Assembly: GCA_030704615.1 (NCBI GenBank)
Contig: CM060734.1
Coordinates: forward strand, 33,930,042 to 33,994,041
Length of the DNA stretch: 64,000 bases
Source of the DNA: Takakia lepidozioides
Taxonomy: Eukaryota; Streptophyta; Takakiopsida; Takakiales; Takakiaceae
Direction: 5' to 3'
Shown: positions 35,135-47,175 of the stretch, piece after piece
Position numbering within the stretch: position 1 is the first letter of the stretch
Layout of the letters: every line of letters begins with the position of its first letter
Program-made: the position numbers and the translations under genes
Notes under the pieces: generated by a model
What the model saw: the letters and a program-made list of their open reading frames with translations, nothing else
Told to the model about the DNA's origin: nothing
The model's database searches: none

Positions 35135-36495
35135 AAACTAGGATTGCGCAACTCCCCGCAATTGCCCAACAGGGTGATCAAGGCTCGCTTCCTCCAACAT
35201 CGACAGTTGGCTTGGACTTTATTTTCCTCTTTCTACTCTTCATGGCCCAATTCTTTATCAACTTGCTGATTTTGCAGGCGATGTATGATTGTCGTTGATG
35301 CTAAGAAGTGATGGGGCTTTTGTTTTCATATGAGCGGATTATCTCTTTCATCTTTGTGTCTTGTTATCTTTGCTTCTACATACCTCTTTTCTCACTTGTT
35401 CATCATATATGATCATTCATTTAAGTCTAAGCAAACTAATCTTTTTTGTAGAATCTACGACCCACCGAATCTAAAAGTCACAATCCAACATAACAGTCAA
35501 ATTTTCATACTTTGCACACAGAATGTAGCTTATAGATGTCATTTATTTGTTTGGATTTTTTCTATCATTTCTTATAGATATCTCAAGCCTCCATCATATC
35601 TAGCCTTTCACTGAACTACACTATACACCACTACACCTCCGGATAGTGGACTCTGCTGCGGTGTCACAACAATTATGTGGAAAAAACGATCACGTCAAAA
35701 CTTTAGCTCCACACTTGCACAACAAAAGAAAACAATAAGAATGAGAGAGACAAACAAGCGGGACAGTTCTATATGCTGGTGCTAGTTCTCATACTGTTCA
35801 CAACTGTTTGAGTATGTTGGTGACGGTTCCCAAACATTTCAAACATACGATCACCGTTTCCAAATGTGCAATTCTTTTAGTGAACTGCACATCATATGAA
35901 CTCTTCTTCTGAGTAAGCTGCGGGAAGCAAGCTAGCCGTTTGGAGTGCCGCAGTTGGTGAGTCCCACGGATAACGAGGCCCTGCAACTTTGGGTATCCAT
36001 GCCCGACACTATCTCAGTTCTATCAAAGCGGTCGATTAAAAAACGCAGGCAAATCCAAGGTATCTGTTAAGGTATTTCGACATTTTTCTTTGATACCATG
36101 TCTTTTGTGTATGTATAAATGCTCTTCTATTGCATAATTAATGACCTGACACAGTCAGAATGCAAGCAACGATGGCTTTGTGCGCGATACAGCTGATTCA
36201 AAGGCTTGGAAACACATTGATATTACTTGACCTGAGTTTGCAGCAGAGCCTCACATTGTAAAATTTGGACTATACTTACTTTTAGTCCTGAGGTCTAGCT
36301 TCACCTGAGTTCATCCACAAAAGTTGTGGACCCGAGCAAAAAGGTCGTCTAATGAACGTTTAGGCGTTCGTCATTTGAAAAAAAAACCGTTATTCACTAA
36401 GGGGCGAGAGGATGATGCAAACTTTGAAGCAGTGGAGATGAAGGGCTTCTTGCTGAGAAGACATCTGAGTAAGAATACAATGTGTAGAAATGTGA
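35135..36495. other. Stretch without a recognised gene
   Basis: AT-rich non-coding DNA. The 94-aa open frame at 35330-35614 is hydrophobic but matches no family. Nothing is supported. Confidence 0.35.
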
Positions 36496-36640
36496 TGTTC
36501 ATGTGATATGGGAGGCATCCAAGGAGGACTCACAAGGATGAAAGTTCATTTGTCAAGGGTGTCAGCCTTGTGGACTTGCGTAAGGAAATTGATCGATATG
36601 TGAACATAGCACGGCGCAACTTTGGTCTCCTCCTTCTCAG
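36495..36640 (+). pseudogene. BED-type zinc finger remnant of a hAT-like transposase
   Basis: MGGIQGGLTRMKVHLSRVSA resembles the C-terminal half of a BED finger (GGI.RLK.HLA...). Just downstream, in another frame, LVDLRKEIDRYVNIARRN resembles the VP.DVRKEI block that follows it in plant hAT-related proteins. A frameshift separates the two. It is too short to prove. Confidence 0.4.
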
Positions 36641-37009
36641 AGTAAGTTCATCATCACCTTTGAACTTTGAATATTAAACAGATGCTTAGAGGAAATTTAG
36701 AAGATTAGAACCAAATCCATAAGGTCATGTCTTTCGCCTCATGGCCTCCTTCTTGGCATTTCTCCTTCTCTTTTAGTTGTCTCAAAAGCTATAGACTGAG
36801 TAGTCCCCAACAGTTTGACAGCTTTCTGCTTTAATATTTCAAAATATTGAAATGCCGCCCTCCGTGGATTCCTCTATTTTGTGTTGGGTATATTGTCTCC
36901 AACAGTTAGGTAAGTTGTCGTTAAGATAACAAATTTTTTTAACTAATATCACATTAGTAATGACATTCTAGTCAATTGCGCAAGATTAATTAGTAGTAAG
37001 ATTTGAAGT

Positions 37010-37215
37010 CGCAGCAATTTGTTTATTTTTCAAATTCATGCGACAACCAATATTGGCGGTCGTACTGATTGTTTTTTTTAAAAACAAAGACTCTTAAATG
37101 ATATCCCCGTGGTCAGTCCATCTGGACTGCTAGCTCGAAATTCAAGGTAAAATGTGAAAAATAAAAGTGAAAACACGGAATAATGTTAGCTTTGGACGTG
37201 ATGCGACGTATGTCT
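37010..37215. repeat. Second hairpin unit plus adjoining module
   Basis: ATGCGACAACCAATATTGGC plus GGTCGTA (37038-37064) is a single hairpin unit. It is followed by CCATCTGGACTGCTAGCTCG, an A-rich stretch, and TTTGGACGTGATGCGACGT, the same order as at 33.9-34.14 kb. The two modules are direct repeats about 3.1 kb apart. Confidence 0.45.
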
Positions 37216-37884
37216 AGACGTGACACTAAGTTGAGGTGAGTTTAAGTATTAACTTAATAACGCACCTCAAGTGCACAAGGTTCATAAAGCTCAAAGACCT
37301 TGAGCTCAGCGAAGACTATCCTTTGTGAAAGACCAATTAGTTGACTACTTAACCTTTGATCACATGTACTTTAAAAAAAAAACAAGTATATTAAGAAAAG
37401 CATTGGGCATTTTGGTCGTGAGATGAATCAAACAGTAACAAATTGATGAATGAAATGAAATACCTCAAGATCTTTGTGAAGAACTTATGAGTGAAGTATC
37501 GATGTTCCATTAAATTGTTTAATTTGACAGCCATAGTTTCCGATTTTATGTTGATCGTATGTTGTCGTTAGTATCTTGTTTGTATCTTGTTTGTATTGTG
37601 TTGTTTCAACTTTGTAGTCCATCCAGATTCCAAAGTTCTTCCGGAAGGATGCATAAAAAAAGTTCAAGGTCAAAATGGATTTATACTTGTTTACACAAAC
37701 CATTAAACCACCACTGTGGACAGTTCGCCCCGCCGGAACGTCGCCGGTACGGCCATCCCCGGCGACCATACCGGCAAGGCTCCCACGCTTGCATTCAACT
37801 CATCAGGTAAGCGTAGTCTGCTCCATCGACAAGATGGTTTTGTTAAACCGTAGTGTATGAATAAAATATGTAAAGTGATACCCA

Positions 37885-38263
37885 AACATTGCACTGCGCA
37901 ACTGCTGAAAGTCTATTTAAATTTAATCTACATTAATGGCCGTGACCAAAGCTTGCAGAAATAATTGCACTCCCTGCTGTCAGCACCCCTTGCAATCCGG
38001 CGACAGTACTTTATCCACACAATAACAAAGCCCACCAGGGCCACTCGTTGCTATGCTAAAAAACTCAAAGGGTTGTCATCACAGTGCTCTGCCCAAATTA
38101 TAAAAGTCTACATGAGCTCAATCTATGTGAACTGGCATGTCCAAAGCTTGAACGGGTTAACACACTCCTCGCTGCTAGTGTCTCATATAACTCAGCTGCA
38201 GTACTTCACCCATACGAAATCGAAGCCCACAAGTGTCACTCAGTGCTAGGATAAAAAACTCAA
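37885..38263. repeat. Two diverged tandem copies of a unit of about 190 bp
   Basis: Shared landmarks in both copies: CAAAGCTTG, CTGCTG, CAGTACTT...CCA, AAGCCCAC, CACTC, and AAAAAACTCAAAG at the end. No coding potential. Confidence 0.55.
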
Positions 38264-38279
38264 AGTAGTAACTAGAGTT

Positions 38280-39224
38280 ATCTCACAAAGAAAACTAGAC
38301 TAATATGGAATGTCTACATGAAAAATATAAAAATCAATTATACAACTTACTAGATTTATTTATCAGGAAAATAGATTTATTATGAATGGTTGATAAATTT
38401 ACTAGAAAGCTTTCAACAACATTCACGCAAGTCAATTTGGGCTCCATTGGACTCTACACATTGATGAACATCGAAACATGTACAAACTAACACAAATACT
38501 AAACTAGTTTATGTTTGTAGTATGAAGATTTTGGAGTAGTTTGTGAAAATGATCAGGGAGCAACTGAGCAACCACTCTCAAACAATACCTTGCAAACTTC
38601 ATGGACAAGATCTTGTATATCTTACATAGTTGGAAAGAACCACCTCCATATGGACACAAAATATTTTGACTTTACTCAACAACATTAATATATCATACTT
38701 TCAAGACGGCTCTGGACATCGTAATATATTTACATTTGCATGTTCGCTTTGATAACAATATTCATATGCCTACATATTATAGGTATTGCAGATGGTCTAG
38801 GTCCCATCAATTTTGGGTGACTGAAAATAAAATGGAGGAGCCCCCATTTCCGTGCATCTTCAGAGGCAACCAGTTGTCTCTTTTTCTGCAAATGCTCTAG
38901 TATTATAAATAAAGAATGGTTCATATCTCCGTGATTATGTGGACCCTTGGAAGCAACAACCATCAATTCTTGATGCTCAGTTTAGGACAGTTTTAACTGA
39001 AAGTAGGTTTTATTTTATTGCTTATTGGCATTGATCCGGCAATTTATTTTCTAGTTTTAGTGAAGCTAAATGAACTCTTAACCAAAATAGGTTTTATGAA
39101 AATGATGACATTTTTTTACTCACGAGTAAATTCCCACCACCCCCCCCCCCCCCCCCCTTTGCTCCCCTCTCACTTGCGAGCCCGTATTTGTAGAACAAAT
39201 GATTAGGAAATCAGGCAAAAAACA
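38280..39224. other. Non-coding stretch
   Basis: AT-rich with a C22-type run near 39140-39160. No gene is supported. Confidence 0.4.
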
Positions 39225-39345
39225 GATGGTAGCGTGGTGGCTAGGTGATGTGTGTTACGAAGTTGAAGTCTGAGGTTCAATACCTGACAGTGATATTGCG
39301 TTGACTAATTGGATGCACATGGGACTGATTAATATATATTTTTAT
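39225..39345 (+). mobile_element. SINE-like sequence with pol III boxes
   Basis: TAGCGTGGTGGCTAGGTG (A-box-like) followed about 45 nt later by GAGGTTCAATACC (B-box-like). This is typical of tRNA-derived SINEs. The 3' end and target duplications are unclear. Confidence 0.35.
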
Positions 39346-39399
39346 CTCCAAAATAATCCCAAGTCCAAGATCGTGGCTATGCTCCCCTATTCCCTCTGT

Positions 39400-39700
39400 C
39401 CCCTCATTGTTCCCATTCCCGCTCCCCTATCCCTGCCCCTTGTCCTCGCTCCCCTGTTCTTGGTCCTCGCTCCTCTCCTCGCCGTATGGAACACGGCTTG
39501 CTCCCCTGTTCCCGGTCCTCGCTCCCCTCCTCGTCCTGTGGAACGTGGCTCGCTCCCTGTTCTCGGTCCGCACTCCCCTCCTCGTCCTATGGAACGTGGC
39601 TTGCTCCCCTGTTCCCGGTCCTCGCTCCCCTACTCGCCCTGTGGAATGTGGCTCGCTCCCCTGTTCGTGGTCCCCGCTCCCCTGTCCCACTATGGGGAGC
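39400..39700. repeat. GC-rich minisatellite, about 58-bp units
   Basis: Five or so copies of GCTCCCCTGTTCCCGGTCCT-CGCTCCCCTCCTCG-type units, pyrimidine-rich on the plus strand, followed by partly inverted fragments to about 39790. The overlapping 91-174 aa frames on both strands are translations of this repeat. Confidence 0.8.
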
Positions 39701-39929
39701 AAGGATCTTGGACCGGGAACAAGAGAGCAAAATTGGAGAATGTTTGGGAACATGGTCCTAATATGGGGAGCGGGAGGTGTGGAGCGCTCCCCACCTTCAC
39801 AGTGGGGACGAGATTTGACAGGTAGTAGTATGCCGGAGCCTCTCTAAGCTCAGACCAGCGGGCCCCACCACCTCACACGCTTGCCTTAAACTCGTCGGGT
39901 AGGCGTAGTCCTTGCCCTTGTTGATGTAA

Positions 39930-41045
39930 GATTTATTGATTTAGTCTAGATATTATTTAAAATTCTATCTTTTAAATCTTGTAAAGAATATTTACTAGAT
40001 TCTAAAGACTTTTTCTTAGAATTTGATAAAGTACTATAAATAAATTCTAATTTTTTTCCAATCCATGCCATAAAATTTTCAGCATAGGTCATATGTTTAA
40101 ATGTATTATTACTGAGATATATTTAATTTTAATTTTAATTTCACAAGCAGAATACTTAAAAAAAATTACCAAGACATAACTCTACATTATTTTTTGTTCT
40201 TTTTTTAAAACAAACTCTCATTCACAACGTACTAGTCAATATTTTAATAATCATATTGAACTTTTGAGATTATTCTTATTACTAGAAGAACTTTTATGAA
40301 TGAAAGAGGAAAAAAATTAAAATCCTCAAAGCCATACGACAAAACATTTTGGTACGGTATAAGATTGTCACCTCCAAAAAACATGCACAACAATTGAAGA
40401 CGTGCCGGAGTCAAGTGTAGTGAATAAAAATTGGATTGATTGTGTTCCTGGACTCTATTGCTAGTGTAAAATGAGTATCCGGCCCCACTTGATGACCAAT
40501 GTTGTTGCAAGGTTCACTGATTTTATCTAACGAACAACATATGCTACTTAAATCTCACAAAGAGAATCAATGGTTCTGTTGACATCATGTATTCATCCTT
40601 CACTAGTTCCATACGCTCTTCTTATAGAGACAACTATTCTAGCAAGTACTATACTATCTAAGAGCACCGACCATGCCTTGCACCAACAAGATCACCTAAT
40701 ATACATAATCTAGATGATGAAGAGTTTACAGATAAATGACTTATAATAAATATTTAAAAGAAAAGATTTATTATTAATTGAAGAGAAAGTTGATTTTGGT
40801 CAGTAGAAGCTACAGATTAGGTTACGACACACAATTGAAAAACAAACAAAAGATATTTTCCACACTGCAACGTAATGTTCAAGGGCCCTGCGTGTGCCCG
40901 AGCCAACACAAAACATCATATTGGTTAATTATATTCAGTTGTGGCATTGCATGCTACACTCATACTAGTCATTACCTTCTTTCTTAGTCCGATTGAGTAC
41001 TGCTAGTTACAGAAATTGACATAGTGTTGGGAAAAAATGTAGGCA
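39930..41045. other. Non-coding stretch
   Basis: Very AT-rich. No gene, RNA or clear repeat is seen. Confidence 0.4.
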
Positions 41046-41859
41046 TGCGGCGAAGTGGCTCTTAGTTACGCCGGTTTCTGCCGGAGTCTTCTCTCTCTTG
41101 GGAAGAAATGGAAAAATAATAGAGGATGGCATGTGAGAACAAGTTCACATTGCGGATTACCTCTACATTGGAAAACAAGGTCAACAAGAAAAAGAACGAA
41201 GCTTGGGGATGATGAAGGCTTTCAAAACTGGACTCGTCGAAGGGAATAATGGAAAGACAAAATGTGAAAGTCAAATTAATGTCGTCTATATTATTAAAAA
41301 GTTATTGTGGATTAAGATTTTTTCATTGTTAATTTATAAATGTGGGTATGATTTGATTTTTAGTATTTAGCCGTCAATGCGATGTTATGATTATATTTTA
41401 TATTATCAAGTCTTAATAAACTATATAATCAATTTAATGACATTGATAGATATATATGTATCAAATATGAATACCAATAGAGTGACAATATTTTGATGGT
41501 GACATGTGCATTGATATATTCAAACAATATGATAAAATCATGTGTGTGAATGAGCCTATGTGGTGATAAAGGCCTCTCATTTTTAAATATTAAGGTCTTT
41601 AATGCGTGTGTTGCCCCGCCGGTACGAGCCTATTGGCCCATGGTCATCCCAAGTTAAATCCAAGTCAAGGCTAGACGACCAAGGGATGGTCCATTGGGGA
41701 GTCCACTTGACGGTCCACCTAACCGTCCAATCCATTGGATGGTCTGCGCTACGGGCAAGTGGGGTGTCTGTCCGCCAAATTCGTTCTCGAGATTGCCACG
41801 CCCGCCTGCCCAACATAGAAGAAATCCGGGCTTAGAATTTTTTTGCGGAATAACAAGTT

Positions 41860-41975
41860 CATAAAAAATTTCAATATTAATTAAGGCTCTTGCTCCCACT
41901 AGGAATTGAACATGAGAGTCAAATGTACCAATGAAAGCCCTTAACCATCAAGCTACCTACTACCTCCTAAAACAT
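41860..41975 (-). mobile_element. SINE-like sequence with pol III boxes
   Basis: On the minus strand GGTAGCTTGATGGTTAAGG (A-box-like) is followed by CATGTTCAATTCCTAG (B-box-like) with tRNA-like spacing, then AT-rich sequence. No target duplication was defined. Confidence 0.45.
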
Positions 41976-42699
41976 TTTACACTTTTAATGTTTTATACTA
42001 GGGCTTCGCGTTGCTCCGCACTACTAGCACGACTTCTGAGAACAAGGTCCAGATAGATGGGCTATATTCAAGTTTTATAAATAGATGAACATTTATTGGC
42101 TGTCGACTACGCATCATGCTAAAATCAACGGAGAAAATGTGGTCAAAGGACCTTACAGTGTGTCAAGCCTCTTATTGTTGTGTTGTGCTGAATCATGCTC
42201 CCTAGTTTTCCCTTCCTCTTATGTTTTGCCAAAGCAAGAGAGCCCATTGCAATTTGAGGATTGTTTCATTTGATATTAATTTGACGGGTGTAATGACTCG
42301 GGCTCGTTTTGATACAACAAGTAGATTTTGTTTATAACTATTGTTTATATGATATATTTTTCATCTTTATTTTCCTTGGTTTAGATTTCAAATCGTTTGG
42401 ATTTTGATTTAATGTCACGGTTTCATGGTTGTTTTTTTATTTAATGCATATTTGCTCCGGCGTTCATCATTTATTGTCTTTTCCCTTAATATATTTTTTT
42501 TTTGTCTTTATTTAAAGCATATGTTATCTGGATTCTGTCTGTCCGCATTAACATTTTGTTAACGACCATATATCCGAAGATATATTCTTGAAAAAACATA
42601 GTTGTCTACATAAACATAATTAGCTTGACAAAAATTATTGTTCTGAAAAAAATCTTTTGTCTTGATAAAAAATACTGATATTGATATTGATATTTCTCT

Positions 42700-44660
42700 T
42701 CAAAGTTGAAGGTAATTTGTTCTATAAATGTTTGATAGCAACACATAAGTCGCGGCATCCTGTTCATCCCACTTGAGGATAGATGTTGCCGCATGTTCAG
42801 CCATCTCCACATTGCCATGGATTCTGCAGGCACCAAGCAAGGCCTTCCACACCACAACATCTGGATTGATTGGCATCTTATTTATCAGATCCACTGCCTT
42901 GTCCAGTTGTCCCGCACACGTCCAAGAAGGTCCACCATACAGCCAAAGTGTTTTACTGTCGAAGTGATACCATATTCTGGACTCAGGGAATCAAAGTAGC
43001 ATCTTCCTTCATTTAGGAGGCCATGTGGCTGCATGCAAAGAAAAAACATAAAGGTGACACCGTCCAGCTTCAAGTCGTTCTTTGCATTCCTTCATATAGT
43101 AGCAGGACCTCCCTATGACAACCATGCTTTGCATATCTTGCAATCATCGCACTCCACGACACCAAATCTCGTTCAGCCATACTGTCGAACACTCCCTTCG
43201 CATCCTCCATGCACCCACATTTGGCATACATGTCCACAATGGCATTGTCCATAATGACACCGGGTACAATTCCAGCTCTGACGATGTCGCCATGGACCTC
43301 TTTGCCCTTTTCCAGAGCTGCACGGCTTGCACACACATTGCAAACGCACAAAAACGTGATGTGGATGGGCTTCACCCCTTCCCCCATCATTTGCTCATAG
43401 GTCTCCAAGCCTCCCGCATCCCTGTTGTGCATACCCTGGCAATCATCGCGTTCCATGATACCACATTTCGTTCAGCCATATTGTTGAACACTCCCTCCGC
43501 ATCCTCAATGCACCAAATTTTGGCATACATGTCCACGAGGGCAGAGTCCAGAGTGACATCTAGTACAATTCCAGCTTTGACGATGCAACCATGGACCTCT
43601 TTGCCCTTTTCCAGGGCTGCCAGGCCTGCACAACATTGCAAACGCACACAAACGTTATGTGGTCGGGCTTCACCCCTTCCCCCATCATTTGCTCATAGGT
43701 CTCCAAAGCCTCCATCCCGCGCCCCTGCTGTGCATACCCTGCAAGCATCGCACTCCACGACACCACATTTGTTCAGCTATAGTGTGGAACACTCCATTTT
43801 CATCCTTCATGTACCCACATCTGGCATATATGTCCACCAGGGTAGTGTCCAGAATGACATCTAGTAATCTGACAGGCATTTACCTTTTTGCCTCGGTTGT
43901 CCCACCATTGAGTGGGGTCAGAAAAGTATTCACTCCACAGCTTCTCTTAATCTATGTTACCTGTTTTTGGATACTTTCAGGTTGTCCACTCAACCAGCTA
44001 ACTTGCAGAATTTAACATAAAAATTTAGGGTTGATTCTGTTAAGAGGGAAAAATAGGGGGCAATGTGTTGAAGAAGGTGCCTTCATTAGCAGTGCCTTGT
44101 TCTATCAATTGTGTTGTTGCCGCTGCTGTTTCCAATTGACCATCTACTATTCTTGTAGCTATTGATCCATAGGGAATCAAAAGTAATCGTGTGTTTGAAA
44201 TCCGGCCCTACACTCCCCTTTGCATGCTCGATGCTCCCACATTTGGCATACATGTCCACCACGGTATTGTTCAGGATCACATTTGGTACGATTCCAGCTC
44301 TGACAATGTCGCCATGCACCTCTTTGCCCTTTTCCAGGGCTGCCAGGCTTGCACATGCATTGCAAATGCACACAAACGTGATGCGGTTGGGCTTCACCCC
44401 TTCGTAGATCATTTGCTCATACGTCTCCAAAGCCTCCATCCCGCACCCCTGCTGTGCATATCCTGCGAACATCGCACTCCACGACACCACATCTCGTACC
44501 GCCATATTGTCGACCACTCCCTTTGCATGCTCGATGCTCCCACATTTGGCATACATGTCCAACAGGGTATTGTTCAGGATGACATCTAGTACAATTCCAG
44601 CTCTGGCGATGTCGTCATGCACCTCTTTGCCCTTTTTCAGGGCTGCCAGGCTTGCACATG
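42700..44660 (-). pseudogene. PLS-type pentatricopeptide repeat (PPR) protein, fragmented
   Basis: The minus strand shows repeated PPR units: NNTLLDMYAKCGSIEHAKGV, VVSWSAMFAGYAQQGCGMEA, ACASLAALEKGKEVHGDIVR, MVDLLGRV, then an E-motif-like end (NPDVVVWKALLGACRIHGNV, YVLLSNIY). Intact relatives bind organelle RNA for editing or splicing. Here the frame is split into at least six pieces, with an unrelated break near 43880-44190. Unit blocks such as KGKEVHG...VDMYAK recur four times with short indels, so internal duplication has occurred. No DYW domain was found. Confidence 0.85.
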
Positions 44661-44777
44661 CACTGCAAACGCACAGAGAGAGAGAAGACTCCGGCCGAAG
44701 CCGGCGTAACTAAGAGCCACTTCGCCTTGCGGCTACTGCCCCCTTTCGGGGGTGGGCCCTATAAAAGGAAAGGTGTC

Positions 44778-45575
44778 CTATGGGACACCAATTGACAGTA
44801 GAAAGTAGGGGAGTCTGTGTACCCCTAGGTACCCTAGGGGTACCCTGGGGGATCTATGGTGCGTTTGAAGTGCCGGATTCCAATTGGCGTTTGTTGGTGA
44901 TAATAGCTGTGAATGAACGGAGTGCCGTGAGGTGAATTGCTTTGAAACATTTGTGGATGGGAAGAGTGGGAATATTGAGGTTATCATGTATGTCATTGAT
45001 ACTGGCGTTATGAATGCCGCCTCGAGTACCGGCGGTGATGACGGTTAATGGGCCAGTTTTCCAGCCATACCGTCGGATTGCAAGGATAAGCGGGGCATAT
45101 TTTTGACGTTTTTCTAAAATCGAATCATTGGGGTAGAGATCATGACAAAATGTGAATTCAATGAAATGGATGGCAAATTGTGGGGATGGTGAGGTGGGGG
45201 GGGTAGGGTATTAATGGGTAGGCCTTGTACAATGAGTATGTCCGGGCAAAGCCTGGAAGGGCATGAGCATGGTGATCGGGTACATATGCATGGTAGCAGC
45301 CAGGGTGGCACGGTGTGGTCGGGTGGCCGACCTTGGTAGGTGCCAGCGTTTATAAGCAAGAACCATCTGGTTTCAGCACGGTTTAGAAAGAGCTTATGGA
45401 GATGCCAGACTGCCTGGTTGTGTCGCGTGATATGAAGGCTGTGTATGATCGGGTGCGTACATTGGCTGAGGAGATGTGGCCAGGTGTCACAAGCTTGGTG
45501 AGTGGTTGAATACAATGGACAGTATGGGGATGGGAACATATGCGGCCAGAAGATGTGCTTGCGCTGGTGACCCAT
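44778..45575 (-). pseudogene. LINE C-terminal tail
   Basis: CDTWPHLLSQCTHPIIHSLH resembles the terminal Cys/His finger of LINEs with RNase H, followed by a region ending NIPTLPIHKCFKAIHLTALR-type helices (about 45010-44900). The frame shifts near 45114. It marks the 3' end of the element at about 44.77 kb. Confidence 0.6.
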
Positions 45576-45605
45576 GTATTGGGCGTATCTGAATTTGAGT
45601 GTTTG

Positions 45606-46148
45606 TCAAATTTGTGCGTCCGTAGTAGTTCTGGTTAGCCAGAAATGATTTGAGAGTTTATGGTGCAATACACTTGATTGAGTCCATTTTTGGATGTGTA
45701 CTTTGGTGCGGCTGATGGAGGCTGTAGCTTGTTTATTTGCTTCTCGGGTAAGCGTGGTCAGGAGGTTACGAATGGGTCTGGGTGCAGGGGGGTCTGATAT
45801 GGGGTGTATAAACCAGAAAGGGTGGGTGTGGGCGATGTGGATAGAATCATCATTGGGTACAACTATGGGGTGGGAAGTGCCGAGTTGGGCGAATAGGTCT
45901 GCTTCTTCATTACCATGAATGCCAGTGTGTGAACGGACTTTGAGTATATGGACTGGGTGGCTGATGGCAACGGCCCTCTGGACAATAGCGAAAATAAGGT
46001 TGCCGTTGGGGTGATGATGATGGGCAGAGGGGCGAGAGATGTGGTTATGGATGAGGAATAGTGAGGTAAGGCTATCAGTGAAGATGTAGTATGGGGGGGG
46101 GGGGGGGGGGGGAGTGTCGAGTGAAGAGAGAGCATCGTGAATGGCCAT
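45606..46148 (-). pseudogene. LINE RNase H domain
   Basis: YYIFTDSLTSLFLIHNHISR contains the second-Asp block (TDS), and VHILKVRSHTGIHGNEEADL the His and last Asp block (KVxxHxGxxGNExAD). A G-tract on the plus strand (46088-46111) gives a run of Pro just before TDS, so slippage is likely there. The domain continues in another frame upstream (46372-45863). Confidence 0.85.
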
Positions 46149-46392
46149 GAGTTCAGCCCTGAGGATGGTGGCAGGTCCAGGGAGCCTGAGGGCAACACCT
46201 TGACCGGTGCTGGCGTGATAAATAGCGTACCCTGCATTATGTTTGGTGAGGGATCCGTCGGTGTAGTGTGAGTTGGCCGGTGGGTATTTGGGGATGGTGT
46301 TTTGTTGATATATTGTGGGGATTGGAGGGGGAGGCGTTGTTGGCGTGACCTGTGGGGGGCGTGGTATCGCAATGTTCCAAACTTTGTTTGTT

Positions 46393-47133
46393 CTAATCCG
46401 GGGCAGTGTGGCGGGTGCGTGGGTGTGAGGGAGGGCAGTTGGGCGATGGATGGTGGCCTTTAATTTTATGGGTTTTGGTTAGTAATTGTTCTAGTTGATG
46501 GAAGAAATGTGGCGGTATGTCTGCATGAAGGGGGTTTTGGACGTGTAGCAGCAGGGTAAGGGTGGGTTCTTTCCGTTTGAGGTATTTGGGGAGAGGAGGG
46601 GTGTGAATATATTTAAGTTGGTTTGGGTCAATTGTGGCGAGTAAGTTAACCCCTTCTGGGAGTCGTAGGAGAGGGTGAGAGGTGCTCGGTGTGATTTGGT
46701 GTGTGAGGATGAGGATTGTGGACGCAGAAGGAGAGGAGTGCGCAGCAAATTTTGCCATGGGTTGGTGTATGTATCTGTTATTTAAAGGTTGGGTGGGAGT
46801 GGCGTGTTGTTGGTGGGTGTGTGTTAGATAATCGGTGTTAGTATTTTTGTGGAAGGTGGTGAGTAGGGCAAGATTGTGTTCGGGGTCACAATCGTCATGT
46901 GGGCCGAATATGTCATCTTCTATCTGCCATGTGTTGTCTGATGAGGAGTACCCAGCCCATTGACAGTGATAGTATGTATCAATGCAGGTGGGCCCAAAGG
47001 CACCAATGGACATTTGGGTTTTAACTCCTAGTATGGCATCAATGATGTAAGCATTGTTATTGTCGTCACTATGTGGTGAGGATGGGGGGGACAGTGCAGT
47101 GGTTAGTTGGGAGGGGGTGGGGGAGCCTTGCAT
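46393..47133 (-). pseudogene. LINE segment with chromodomain-like fold signature
   Basis: Within 246 open codons, YYHCQWAGYSSSDNTWQIED followed by DIF fits the chromodomain core (Y.VKW.GY....TWEP...L) with the aromatic residues kept (Y, W, Y, W). It lies between the RT part and the RNase H. The rest is low-complexity His/Pro/Thr sequence. Chromodomains are standard in gypsy chromoviruses but not in LINEs. The fold is inferred from the motif only. Confidence 0.6.
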
Positions 47134-47175
47134 ACTAGGTGATGGAGTGAGTGGCGTAAGCAGGTTGTGGTTAGG

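Larger units (their letters stand above)
41049..44726. mobile_element. Candidate element with 50-bp inverted ends carrying PPR gene sequence
   Basis: The left end at 41049-41098 (GGCGAAGTGGCTCTTAGTTA then CGCCGG...CCGGAGTCTTCTCTCTC) and the reverse complement at 44676-44726 match over about 50 bp with 3-4 differences. Between them are AT-rich DNA and a broken PPR gene that runs directly into the right inverted repeat. It resembles a gene-capturing (Pack-type) transposon. No target duplication is evident, so two oppositely oriented dispersed repeats remain possible. Confidence 0.5.

Noticed and set aside
39301-39847. Proline/leucine-rich proteins of 91-174 aa in several frames
   Set aside because: They are translations of the 58-bp minisatellite in all three frames and on both strands.
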